A DNA stretch of 34,780 nucleotides from a virus, in IMG/VR virus record IMGVR_UViG_3300035034_000715, positions 1 to 34,780 of that record; one strand, 5' to 3'. The notes under the pieces are model-generated. The model was not told where the DNA came from. It saw only the letters and a program-made list of their open reading frames with translations, and did not search any database. The translations under genes and the position numbers were made by a program. Positions 1 through 6,071 of the stretch are shown piece by piece. The first letter of the stretch is position 1; every line of letters starts with the position of its first letter.

Positions 1-105
1 CCGCGAGATTGGCACGTGCGAGATCGGCACCCGTGAGATCGGCACCCGCGAGATTGGCACCCGTGAGATCGGCACCCGCGAGATAGGCACCCGTGAGATC
101 GGCCT
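1..105. repeat. Seven 15-bp tandem units encoding pentapeptide repeats
   Basis: Units of the form CC(G/C)(C/T)GAGAT(T/C/A)GGCAC repeat every 15 bases from the window edge. They are the DNA image of the ADLTG/ANLAG repeats on the minus strand. They are coding, not a CRISPR array: there are no unique spacers. Confidence 0.85.
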
Positions 106-313
106 TATTTTTCACAGCCCACTTAACCGCCAACCCGACCTTCAACGACGCTGAAACATCTTCGCCGCAGTCGATTTCCGCCGTGAACTGAACGTTTCCT
201 TTGAAGCGGTTTTTGATTTTGTATTTCATGCCGCGCACTCCACGTCGTCCGTGACGGTCTTGCAGCGACACCACACGCGCGTCGCCAATAGTCAGGTCAT
301 CAAGATTCATCAT
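1..313 (-). CDS. Pentapeptide-repeat protein (C-terminus beyond left edge)
   Basis: The visible part starts with about 70 non-repetitive residues and then runs into tandem A(D/N)LxxA units, for example ADLTGAYLAGADLTGANLAG. This is the signature of pentapeptide-repeat proteins, which fold as a right-handed quadrilateral beta helix; some mimic DNA and bind gyrase, but nothing here shows a target. The ATG-ATG at 313/310 has a strong AAAGGAG about 9 bases upstream. A second in-frame ATG at 229 begins MKYKIKNRF, which looks like a more natural start for the domain. It has only a weak GTGGAG. The extra 28 residues begin NLDDLTIGDAR, which resembles the start of other small phage proteins, so the gene may be a fusion. 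It is the most distal visible gene of the leftward operon. Confidence 0.8.
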   Translation of the reverse strand, partial: MMNLDDLTIGDARVVSLQDRHGRRGVRGMKYKIKNRFKGNVQFTAEIDCGEDVSASLKVGLAVKWAVKNKADLTGAYLAGADLTGANLAGADLTGADLARANLA

Positions 314-352
314 GTCTTAGTACTCCTTTGGTCGTCATTGTTCTCTTGGGGT

Positions 353-589
353 CTAGAATCGCCAGCCATCGCGAAGCTCCCGAACGAAAGCTTCGGAAGT
401 CAAAACGCCAGTGGCATCTGGCGCACATCCCCGCAAATCATCCCAATCAGTCTCCGGCATAGCCCCTATGGCGGCTCGGGCGGCACCTTCGTAGTATTTC
501 CAGCGCGGCCCGTCATTTGCCATGATCTCGTCCGGGTCAAACCCGCCTTCGGAGCAAAGCGCCCGCGAGACTTTCTCAATCTTGTTCAT
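353..589 (-). CDS. Small hypothetical protein (78 aa)
   Basis: The protein starts MNKIEKVSRALC and is soluble and mildly acidic, with no transmembrane segment. I do not recognise a family with a known role. The ATG at 589 is fixed by an AAAGGAG about 6 bases upstream. The longer in-frame reading from 670 has no such site and overlaps the upstream gene. Together with the gene at 610-885 it shares the leader ACAAAGGAGCCGA just before the start codon, so both probably derive from the same accessory gene pool. GC content is lower than in the phage body. Confidence 0.7.
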   Translation of the reverse strand: MNKIEKVSRALCSEGGFDPDEIMANDGPRWKYYEGAARAAIGAMPETDWDDLRGCAPDATGVLTSEAFVRELRDGWRF

Positions 590-609
590 GGTCGGCTCCT
601 TTGTGCGAA

Positions 610-885
610 TTATGCGGCAATCGAAGGGGGAAGCCCAAAATCCCGCACCACATTGCACGCCAATAAGCAATCTCTTGATTGCAGCACATCAACCAAAGCG
701 TCCTCTGGCAACTGCGCCAAGGCGGCATCATAAACCCTGTACGCTTTGCCGATTGGGACACCTGGATTGACAACCGAAGCGCCTTCCATCTCCCCATCCC
801 AAAAGCGGCCCATCATATGTGATCTAAGTTCTCCCCACGTGGTAGGCCGTTGGGAGATTAGGGCTTGGGCTGTGTGATGGTCCAT
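610..885 (-). CDS. Small hypothetical protein (91 aa)
   Basis: The protein starts MDHHTAQALISQRPTTW and contains a VYDAALAQLPEDALVDVL helix near its middle. No domain is recognised. The ATG at 885 follows ACAAAGGAGCCGAGC, a consensus ribosome site. It sits 44 bases after the stop of the methyltransferase gene in the same leftward operon. Confidence 0.7.
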   Translation of the reverse strand: MDHHTAQALISQRPTTWGELRSHMMGRFWDGEMEGASVVNPGVPIGKAYRVYDAALAQLPEDALVDVLQSRDCLLACNVVRDFGLPPSIAA

Positions 886-929
886 GCTCGGCTCCTTTGT
901 CAGACAATTTCGTGCGCGGCGCGGGTAGG

Positions 930-1802
930 TCATTTGGGTTCGTCCAACTGACCAATCATCTGAATCCGCTCACCGATCCACCGCAGGACCGGGACCGCCA
1001 TTGAGTTTCCGAGCGCCTTGTAGCGTGGGCCATCGGCCGCCGGTTTGTTGCGGTGCTGAACCTGCGTGTATCCGTCTGGGAACCCTTGCAATCGCTCGCA
1101 TTCGCGCGGGGTGAGGCGCCTGACGGCGGAGCCGTATTGAATGGCCCCGACGCCTATCCCCGCACGCCCGCCGTTCGGCGTCAGCAAGGCGTTGGCCGTG
1201 CCGTCGAACCTGTATTCGAGGTTGCTTTCATCGCCTCTGCCACGGATCGCGAGTGTCGCTACCGCCATCTGCCCACCCCCATTTGGGCACGACGCTGAGG
1301 GACGGTCCCAGCCTCTAGAATTTGCAACAACGAACACACGGCGGCGTCGCTGGGCCACTCCGAAGAACTGAGCGTCAAGCACTCTGTAGGCGAACCCATA
1401 CCCGAGTTGGACCAGCGCCCCGAGAAAGGCACCAAAGTCCCGTCCGCCGCCTGATGACAGGACGCCGGGGACGTTCTCCCAAACCAGCCACTCGGGCCGA
1501 TATCTGTCAGCAATTGCAAGATAGGTGAGGGCGAGGTTTCCCCGCGGGTCAGCAAGGCCCTTTCGAAGTCCCGCGACGCTGAACGATTGGCAGGGGGTGC
1601 CTCCAACGAGAACATCGACATTTGCATCTGGCCACTCCTTGAACCTGGTCATGTCGCCCCAATTCGGGACGGCCTGGTAATGGTGCGCAAGAACCGCTGA
1701 CGGGAACGGTTCAATCTCGCTCACGGCGATCGACCGAAAGCCGAGCGGGTGCCAGGCGCACTCCGGGGCGCCGATGCCTGAACAGACCGAAAGGACGTTC
1801 AT
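930..1802 (-). CDS. DNA (cytosine-5) methyltransferase
   Basis: All diagnostic motifs of the C5-methyltransferase family are present in order in 290 residues: SVCSGIGAPE (AdoMet loop, about 5-14), GGTPCQSF with the catalytic Cys near residue 71, WENVPGV (about 108-114), QRRRRVF (about 151-157), TPRECERLQGFP (about 231-242) and ALGNSMAVPV (about 263-272). The target-recognition region between about 160 and 225 is short, as in many phage orphan enzymes. No restriction endonuclease is adjacent, so the likely role is to protect phage DNA from host restriction. The ATG at 1802 overlaps the TGA of the upstream gene by 4 bases, which fixes the start. The site recognised cannot be read from sequence. 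Confidence 0.95.
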   Translation of the reverse strand: MNVLSVCSGIGAPECAWHPLGFRSIAVSEIEPFPSAVLAHHYQAVPNWGDMTRFKEWPDANVDVLVGGTPCQSFSVAGLRKGLADPRGNLALTYLAIADRYRPEWLVWENVPGVLSSGGGRDFGAFLGALVQLGYGFAYRVLDAQFFGVAQRRRRVFVVANSRGWDRPSASCPNGGGQMAVATLAIRGRGDESNLEYRFDGTANALLTPNGGRAGIGVGAIQYGSAVRRLTPRECERLQGFPDGYTQVQHRNKPAADGPRYKALGNSMAVPVLRWIGERIQMIGQLDEPK

Positions 1803-2125
1803 CCGCTTTCGCCCTTGTCGTCCAACTGACCACGAATAGCCGCGACCGCTTCGAAGTATTCGACCGCGGCCATAACCTCGCGCCGATTCGGCTTTTTTGC
1901 CCAATACCACTTTCCGTCCGAAAGCGACTTGTTCCGGCACCCGACGCGGACCCACGGCTTGCCGTCTATCCACCATCCTACCGCCGTCCATCCGTCTGGC
2001 GTGCCTAGCGGCACAACGCGCTTGGTTTTGAACTGTCGGCGGATCCGTCGGCCGCCGGGCGCGTACCCGTCGACCACATAGGCGGTCCGCTCCGGGTCAC
2101 CCCAGATTCGTTTTTTTATGTCCAT
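1799..2125 (-). CDS. Small hypothetical protein (108 aa), paralogue of the right-edge gene
   Basis: The basic, Trp-rich protein starts MDIKKRIWGDPERTAYVV and contains the block VRVGCRNKSLSDGKWYW. It is preceded by AAGGGGATCGAA. The gene overlaps the methyltransferase start by ATGA, so the two are probably co-translated. A diverged copy lies at 34646-34780: 34 of 40 aligned residues are identical, but the C-terminal tails differ (GQLDDKGESG here, AEDE there). Function unknown; a small DNA-associated accessory protein is a guess from the charge. Confidence 0.75.
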   Translation of the reverse strand: MDIKKRIWGDPERTAYVVDGYAPGGRRIRRQFKTKRVVPLGTPDGWTAVGWWIDGKPWVRVGCRNKSLSDGKWYWAKKPNRREVMAAVEYFEAVAAIRGQLDDKGESG

Positions 2126-2414
2126 TTCGATCCCCTTGATTGGCTTCGCGGGATCCGTCGTTCTGTCGGGCCGCATCCAATCTTGCGGCCTCGACATATG
2201 CGGGCGCAAGGATGGTCAATTCGGCCCCGTCGAGATCGAAGCCCGCCGCCAACATCCGGGCGATCACGTCGTCCGCCGCCGCCTTCGCGTTTGCGGCTTC
2301 TGTCCCGACTTGTCGGGACCTTCTGGCAAGCCTTGGCGGGCGCAAGCCCGCCGCCTTATCCCCTTCCCTTCCCCCGGAAGCGGTCGCCCCCCTCCCCCCG
2401 ACCCCCTGGGTCAA
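2097..2414 (-). CDS. Hypothetical protein, start uncertain
   Basis: The C-terminal half (around AADDVIARMLAAGFDLDGAE) looks like genuine protein with helical periodicity. The N-terminal third is Gly/Arg-rich and may not be translated. The only candidate at the 5' end is TTG at 2414, overlapping the previous TGA as TTGA. The end overlaps the next gene by 29 bases. Two strong dyads (2302-2319 and 2335-2352) lie inside the reading frame, which raises the possibility that part of this stretch is regulatory. Family unknown. Confidence 0.45.
   Translation of the reverse strand: MTQGVGGRGATASGGREGDKAAGLRPPRLARRSRQVGTEAANAKAAADDVIARMLAAGFDLDGAELTILAPAYVEAARLDAARQNDGSREANQGDRNGHKKTNLG
2302..2352. other. 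Two adjacent perfect hairpins
   Basis: GTCCCGAC-TT-GTCGGGAC (2302-2319) and GGCGGGC-GCAA-GCCCGCC (2335-2352) are perfect dyads 15 bases apart. Neither is followed by a T tract on either strand, so they are not simple terminators. They could act as operator or mRNA-structure elements in the leftward transcript, or be chance structure in GC-rich coding DNA. Confidence 0.4.
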
Positions 2415-2682
2415 GATGCCACCATCAGGTGGGGGCGCGGGTCGGTCGGTCTTGATGTCCCGCGCGCATTGGGTGCAGCCGGTCCGGTCGACCGCTGCAT
2501 CTTTTCAAGCGCGCCGGTCGCGAGATCGTCAATCATCGCGTCGAGGTCCTTCTGACGGACCGCAAGCCCGCCGCCCAATAGAATGTGGGGATCCGGTTTT
2601 CGTTGTGCATCCGGGTCACGGTCGCGGCCGAAACGCCCATCGCGTGCGCAATCTCTTTGCGGCCTTTGATAAGATCTTCCAT
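2411..2682 (-). pseudogene. HTH/excisionase-like DNA-binding protein with an internal frameshift
   Basis: The start is ATG 2682 with GGAGG about 9-10 bases upstream, inside the end of the HD gene. The first frame gives MEDLIKGRKEIAHAMGVSAA and then TVTRMHNENRIPTFY, a compact helix-turn-helix, but runs out at a TGA (2533-2535) after 49 residues. The -1 frame continues exactly where a winged-helix protein should: LGGGLAVRQKDLDAMIDDL, ending at 2411. A single missing base near the TTCTATTGGGC equivalent explains this; no good slippery heptamer is visible. It may be a sequencing error, a broken gene or an unusual programmed shift. If functional, it would be a control protein of the leftward operon. 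Confidence 0.6.
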
Positions 2683-2685
2683 GTC

Positions 2686-3342
2686 CTACCCTCCGGAGGT
2701 TTCGATGTCTGGCATATGATCCGCGCCCGCTTTCTTGTTCTGTTCGGCGGTCGAGGTTGCCCGCTGTCGGGCGGCGTTCAGGTCGGCGATCAGACATTCG
2801 ACGACCGCGCTGATGAACCGGCCTTCGGAGTCCTCCGACGACCATGGGGTGATCTGGAAATCGAACGGGTCCGCCATGGTCGGCCATTCCCACGGTCCGG
2901 GCGGCATCAGGTCGCGGATTTCGGTCGCGAACATCCTCTGGTCGATGGCGTGAACGGTCGGATCTTCGAACGCCCCGCGCATCAGACCGAAGCGGTCACA
3001 GATCGCCTGATCAATCGGTCGGGTCACCGCTTCGAACATCACGGGTCCGATGAACCGCTTGACCGACGACGGGATGTCACCGGTCACGCATTCGTGGGCA
3101 TCGTGCAACAGGCACGCGAGGCGGCAACCCTTGGGTGCGACTTCCGACGCGATCACCGAATGTTGGGCAACGGTATAGATCTCTGATGTCGCACCGACGA
3201 ACCGGGGGATCCGCGATAGGCTGCGCGCGATCGACCGGACATCCCAGCGGGTGCGGATCGGGTTCTCTAGATCGTGGATGATCCCGAACGGAAGCTGAAT
3301 CCAGTTCTTGTGGTCGGGCTGGAAGCGGCGGGGGGCGATCAT
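2686..3342 (-). CDS. HD-domain nucleotidase/phosphohydrolase (YfbR-like)
   Basis: Over 218 residues the protein shows VAQHSV (His near 61), the metal-binding LLHDAHECVTGDIPSSVK (HD near 80-81) and a downstream Asp-rich stretch (AIDQRM). This is the pattern of the HD superfamily and is particularly close to 5'-deoxynucleotidase YfbR, whose equivalent reads HDASEVLTGDLP. Established YfbR enzymes dephosphorylate deoxynucleoside monophosphates. In a phage this could recycle or bias nucleotide pools, or deplete them in competition with host defences; that is inference. The ATG at 3342 overlaps the upstream stop by 4 bases. Confidence 0.85.
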   Translation of the reverse strand: MIAPRRFQPDHKNWIQLPFGIIHDLENPIRTRWDVRSIARSLSRIPRFVGATSEIYTVAQHSVIASEVAPKGCRLACLLHDAHECVTGDIPSSVKRFIGPVMFEAVTRPIDQAICDRFGLMRGAFEDPTVHAIDQRMFATEIRDLMPPGPWEWPTMADPFDFQITPWSSEDSEGRFISAVVECLIADLNAARQRATSTAEQNKKAGADHMPDIETSGG

Positions 3343-3536
3343 GCCGCACGCCCTGCGATCGGGCGGATGTCATCAGCGGCGACGGCGGCGTCGACGTCGG
3401 CACGCGGGATCCATTCGGCGGGTCGGCATCCGCGCCGCACAAGGGCGAAGCGACAGACCGGCACGGATAGGATGATTTCGGCAAGGTCACCGCCGGGCAA
3501 GCGGCGGATGTCTCTGTTTTCGACGTTCAGCATCAT
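3339..3536 (-). CDS. Small hypothetical protein, first gene of the leftward operon (65 aa)
   Basis: The protein starts MMLNVENRDIRRLPGGDLAE with no recognised domain. Tandem ATGs at 3536 and 3533 follow AGGGAG. The stop overlaps the HD gene start by ATGA. It lies just downstream of the promoter/operator at 3558-3588, so it should be the first product made leftward. Confidence 0.6.
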   Translation of the reverse strand: MMLNVENRDIRRLPGGDLAEIILSVPVCRFALVRRGCRPAEWIPRADVDAAVAADDIRPIAGRAA

Positions 3537-3557
3537 GCGACTCCCTGTGGTTGCCGC

Positions 3558-3588
3558 ATGATAAGGGGCTCTTTCCCCCGTTCGTCAA
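3558..3588 (-). promoter_or_regulatory. Leftward early promoter with embedded operator
   Basis: On the minus strand, TTGACG (3588-3583) and TATCAT (3563-3558) form a sigma70-type promoter with a 19-base gap; CTTATC at 17 bases is the alternative -10. The palindrome GGGG-N6-CCCC (3565-3578) fills the spacer, so a bound repressor would block polymerase. It lies about 22 bases upstream of the first leftward start codon. The same order, TTGAC then operator then TTATC, recurs at 33789-33818. Confidence 0.6.
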
Positions 3589-3735
3589 GTTTATTTCGCT
3601 TTTAAAGTCCGCGGCGTTCAGGCGGGAATGATGCAACAGATCCTATAGACCGCCGCGATCGTCGCGCGGGCAAGGCTTTGGCGGTCCGTTTTCTCGGCAT
3701 CGGTCGAATCCTTGTGTCGTCTGAACATTAGAGGT

Positions 3736-3749
3736 GGGGAAATATCCCC
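3736..3749. promoter_or_regulatory. Operator-like palindrome GGGG-AAATAT-CCCC
   Basis: This is the central copy of three in the 338-base divergent region 3537-3874, which carries no convincing gene. The surroundings are unusually AT-rich for this genome (for example 3776-3799). No clear promoter of its own could be assigned. Confidence 0.55.
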
Positions 3750-3839
3750 CTTTGTCCATATTCTGCAGGTTTGAATAGTTAATTTTCCGTAAGTTTAGAC
3801 GTTTTGATCCCGCTTGCGCCCGATTGGCTGATTTCGGTC

Positions 3840-3869
3840 TTGAATAAAGGGGTTTTTTCCCCCATTGTC
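3840..3869 (+). promoter_or_regulatory. Probable rightward early promoter with operator
   Basis: TTGAAT (3840-3845) precedes the palindrome GGGG-TTTTTT-CCCC (3849-3862). A weak -10 (ATTGTC) falls at 3864-3869. Position relative to the operator matches the other sites. If correct, the transcript would begin at or within a base or two of the ATG at 3875, giving leaderless mRNA. The -10 match is poor, so confidence is limited. Confidence 0.4.
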
Positions 3870-3874
3870 GGAAC

Positions 3875-4102
3875 ATGACCAAAAGCGATCACGATCTTCT
3901 GTTCGACGAATTCACCGCATGGTGTGGCCGCCACCGGATTTCAGCCCGTCGGGCGGGGTTGAAACTGGCGGGCGATCACAAGCTGCAGTCGCGGATCCTG
4001 TCCGGTTCCTTGAGCTATGCGACGGGCGCGCGGATCCGCGAAAAGATGTCCGATTTCGATCGGTCGCCCGAAGGTCGGGACGGGTCCCCCCCGCCGTCCT
4101 GA
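3875..4102 (+). CDS. Small HTH-like regulatory protein, first rightward early gene (75 aa)
   Basis: The protein starts MTKSDHDLLFDEFTAWCGRH. The segment ISARRAGLKLAGDHKLQSRI looks like a short helix-turn-helix of the kind seen in small Cro-like phage regulators of alphaproteobacteria. Its position, directly behind an operator and divergent from the leftward operon, is where a Cro-like protein is expected. There is no good Shine-Dalgarno (only GTCGGAAC), consistent with a leaderless message. Binding to the GGGG-N6-CCCC sites is inference. Confidence 0.65.
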   Translation: MTKSDHDLLFDEFTAWCGRHRISARRAGLKLAGDHKLQSRILSGSLSYATGARIREKMSDFDRSPEGRDGSPPPS

Positions 4103-4167
4103 CCCGAACCCGCCCCGGACGAAGCGCTGGAGCGGTTTTTCCACCACCACCGATCGGAGGGGGTCGC

Positions 4168-5310
4168 ATGGCGCACAGAAGACCGACATCCGACGACATC
4201 CGGGCCGAATTCGACGGTCAAGGGCTGGTCGACCTGATCGGCGGCCGGAAGGGTCCGGGCGGGCTTCCCGCCGTCGACCTGAAACACCGGTCCGGTCGTC
4301 TCTGGGGTCTCTGCCCATTCCATAACGAGAAATCCCCGTCGTTCACGGTCGACCTGGACCGGACGCCTTCAAATTGGAAATGTTTCGGCTGCGGTCGCGG
4401 CGGATCCGCCTTCGATTATGTGATGCAAGCGTTCGGCTGTTCGTTCGTCGAAGCTATGGACGCCCTGCGCGGCGACATCACGCCCACGACCGACCCGGCC
4501 GTCGCCGCCGAACGCGACCGCAAGCGGGCGGCCTGGGCGGCGCGGGAAGAACGGGACAAGGCGCGGCGGATCGAGACCGCCCGCGCGCTCTGGAAAGCGG
4601 CAAAGCCCGCCGCCGACACAATCGTTCCCGCCTATCTGACGTCGCGCGGGATCCGCACCGCCCCGCCGCCGACCTTGCGGTTCATCACCCCCGAAGATCA
4701 GGCGCGAGTGTGCCGCTGGGCGGATCCGCTGGATACATCGGAAGGTCTGGGGTCGTTTCCCGCCATGATCGGCGGTTTTCAGGACGCGACCGGACAGGTC
4801 CGCGCGGTTCATCTGACTTATCTGCGCCATGACGGGAGCGGCAAGGCGGCGGTCGGCAAGGCGAAACAGATCTTTGGTCTGTTCGGCGCGGCCGCGATCC
4901 GGCTGTCGCCGCCCGCGCCGACCATGGCAATCGGCGAAGGGATCGAGACCTGTCTGTCGATCCTCGATCGCTTCCCCGGCTGGTGCGTCTGGTGCGCGGG
5001 GTCGCTGGGCAATATGGCGGGACCCGGCCGCGGCCCTTCGACCCCGCACCCGGACAAGCCCGGATCGACGATCCCGTCACCCCTCCCCGACATGCGGACC
5101 CCGGCAATCGTCCCGCCGCCGGTCGCCGAACTGTTCATTCTGGGCGACAGCGACGGCGATGTCGCAACCGCCCGCGCGCTTGTAGACCGGGCGGTCGCCC
5201 GCTATCGCCGCCGACAGATCCCGACCGCCGCCGTCTTCGCGGCCGAAGGCATGGATTTCAACGATATGGCCCGCGCCCGCGCCGCCCGCACCGATCAGGT
5301 GTCGGCATGA
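4168..5310 (+). CDS. DNA primase, CHC2 zinc finger plus toprim
   Basis: The 380-residue protein has an N-terminal CHC2 zinc-binding domain (CPFH at 49-52, CFGC at 72-75). Its toprim catalytic domain shows GEGIET (about 256-261) and the acidic DSDGD (327-331). This is the DnaG-type primase core without the helicase-binding tail, as in many phage primases. It would make RNA primers for phage replication together with the ATPase at 6034. The ATG at 4168 has GGAGGGGG upstream; readings that extend further 5' run through the preceding HTH gene. The stop overlaps the next gene by ATGA. Confidence 0.9.
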   Translation: MAHRRPTSDDIRAEFDGQGLVDLIGGRKGPGGLPAVDLKHRSGRLWGLCPFHNEKSPSFTVDLDRTPSNWKCFGCGRGGSAFDYVMQAFGCSFVEAMDALRGDITPTTDPAVAAERDRKRAAWAAREERDKARRIETARALWKAAKPAADTIVPAYLTSRGIRTAPPPTLRFITPEDQARVCRWADPLDTSEGLGSFPAMIGGFQDATGQVRAVHLTYLRHDGSGKAAVGKAKQIFGLFGAAAIRLSPPAPTMAIGEGIETCLSILDRFPGWCVWCAGSLGNMAGPGRGPSTPHPDKPGSTIPSPLPDMRTPAIVPPPVAELFILGDSDGDVATARALVDRAVARYRRRQIPTAAVFAAEGMDFNDMARARAARTDQVSA

Positions 5311-6071
5311 CGGCGCGGCGGATCGAGACAATCGGATCCGCGACGCTCTATCTGGGCGACGCGGTCGACATCATGCCGACCCTGGGCGGCCTCGATCTTA
5401 TGGTCACCGATCCACCCTATCGGCTGACGTCCGGCGGCGGGAGTCCGTCATGGGCGACGAACGGGTCATTTGCTGGGTACGACAACAAAGGATCACCGGT
5501 CGCGTGCGATCTGGATTGGTCGGATTGGCTTCCGGTCGCCTTCGCCTGTCTGCGCGCCGATGCCGACGCCTATGTGATGGCGAACGATCGCCAAATGTTC
5601 CCGGCGTTCGAAGCGGCGACCGATGCCGGGTTCCGGTTTCACAGGATCGTCACCTGGGACAAGGGGTCCGCGACCCCTAATCGCTGGTATATGCCGAACG
5701 TCGAGTTCGGGCTTTATCTGTTCAAAGGCAAGGCGAAGACTATCCGGTCGCCCGGGTCCTTCGCGGGCGTCCGGATCCCGCACCGGGATCAGACCCAGCA
5801 CCGCACCGAAAAGCCGACAGCCCTGTTCGACTACTGGATCCGCAATTCATCCGACATCGGTCAGACCGTGATCGACCCGTTCATGGGGACCGGAACCGCC
5901 GGGGTCGCAGCCGCCCGCCTGGGGCGCCCTTTCATCGGAATCGAAATCGAAGACCGCTGGTTCGATGTCGCGTGCGAGCGGATCCGCCGCGCCCAAGATC
6001 AAGCCGATTTATTCGCAATGTCCGGGGGACAGAATGACCGACCAAGATCCTACATCCCAAGACCCGATTGA
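5307..6071 (+). CDS. Beta-class DNA methyltransferase (N6-adenine or N4-cytosine)
   Basis: The 254-residue protein has the catalytic DPPY at 35-38 near the N-terminus and the AdoMet motif DPFMGTGT at 190-197 near the C-terminus, with HRTEKP between. This order defines the beta class (CcrM, and N4-cytosine enzymes such as PvuII). DPPY favours adenine N6 but does not settle it. It is coupled by ATGA to the primase and overlaps the helicase start by 38 bases, so it is an early gene, probably anti-restriction or regulatory. No partner endonuclease is present. Confidence 0.92.
   Translation: MTARRIETIGSATLYLGDAVDIMPTLGGLDLMVTDPPYRLTSGGGSPSWATNGSFAGYDNKGSPVACDLDWSDWLPVAFACLRADADAYVMANDRQMFPAFEAATDAGFRFHRIVTWDKGSATPNRWYMPNVEFGLYLFKGKAKTIRSPGSFAGVRIPHRDQTQHRTEKPTALFDYWIRNSSDIGQTVIDPFMGTGTAGVAAARLGRPFIGIEIEDRWFDVACERIRRAQDQADLFAMSGGQNDRPRSYIPRPD

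Noticed and set aside
1-105. Short regular repeats resembling a CRISPR array
   Set aside because: 15-base units without spacers that translate to pentapeptide repeats.
251-733. Rightward open frame of 160 codons at the left edge
   Set aside because: Crosses three leftward starts with strong ribosome sites and has none itself.
3643-3882. 79-codon leftward frame in the control region
   Set aside because: Overlaps two operator palindromes and the 3875 start; no ribosome site.
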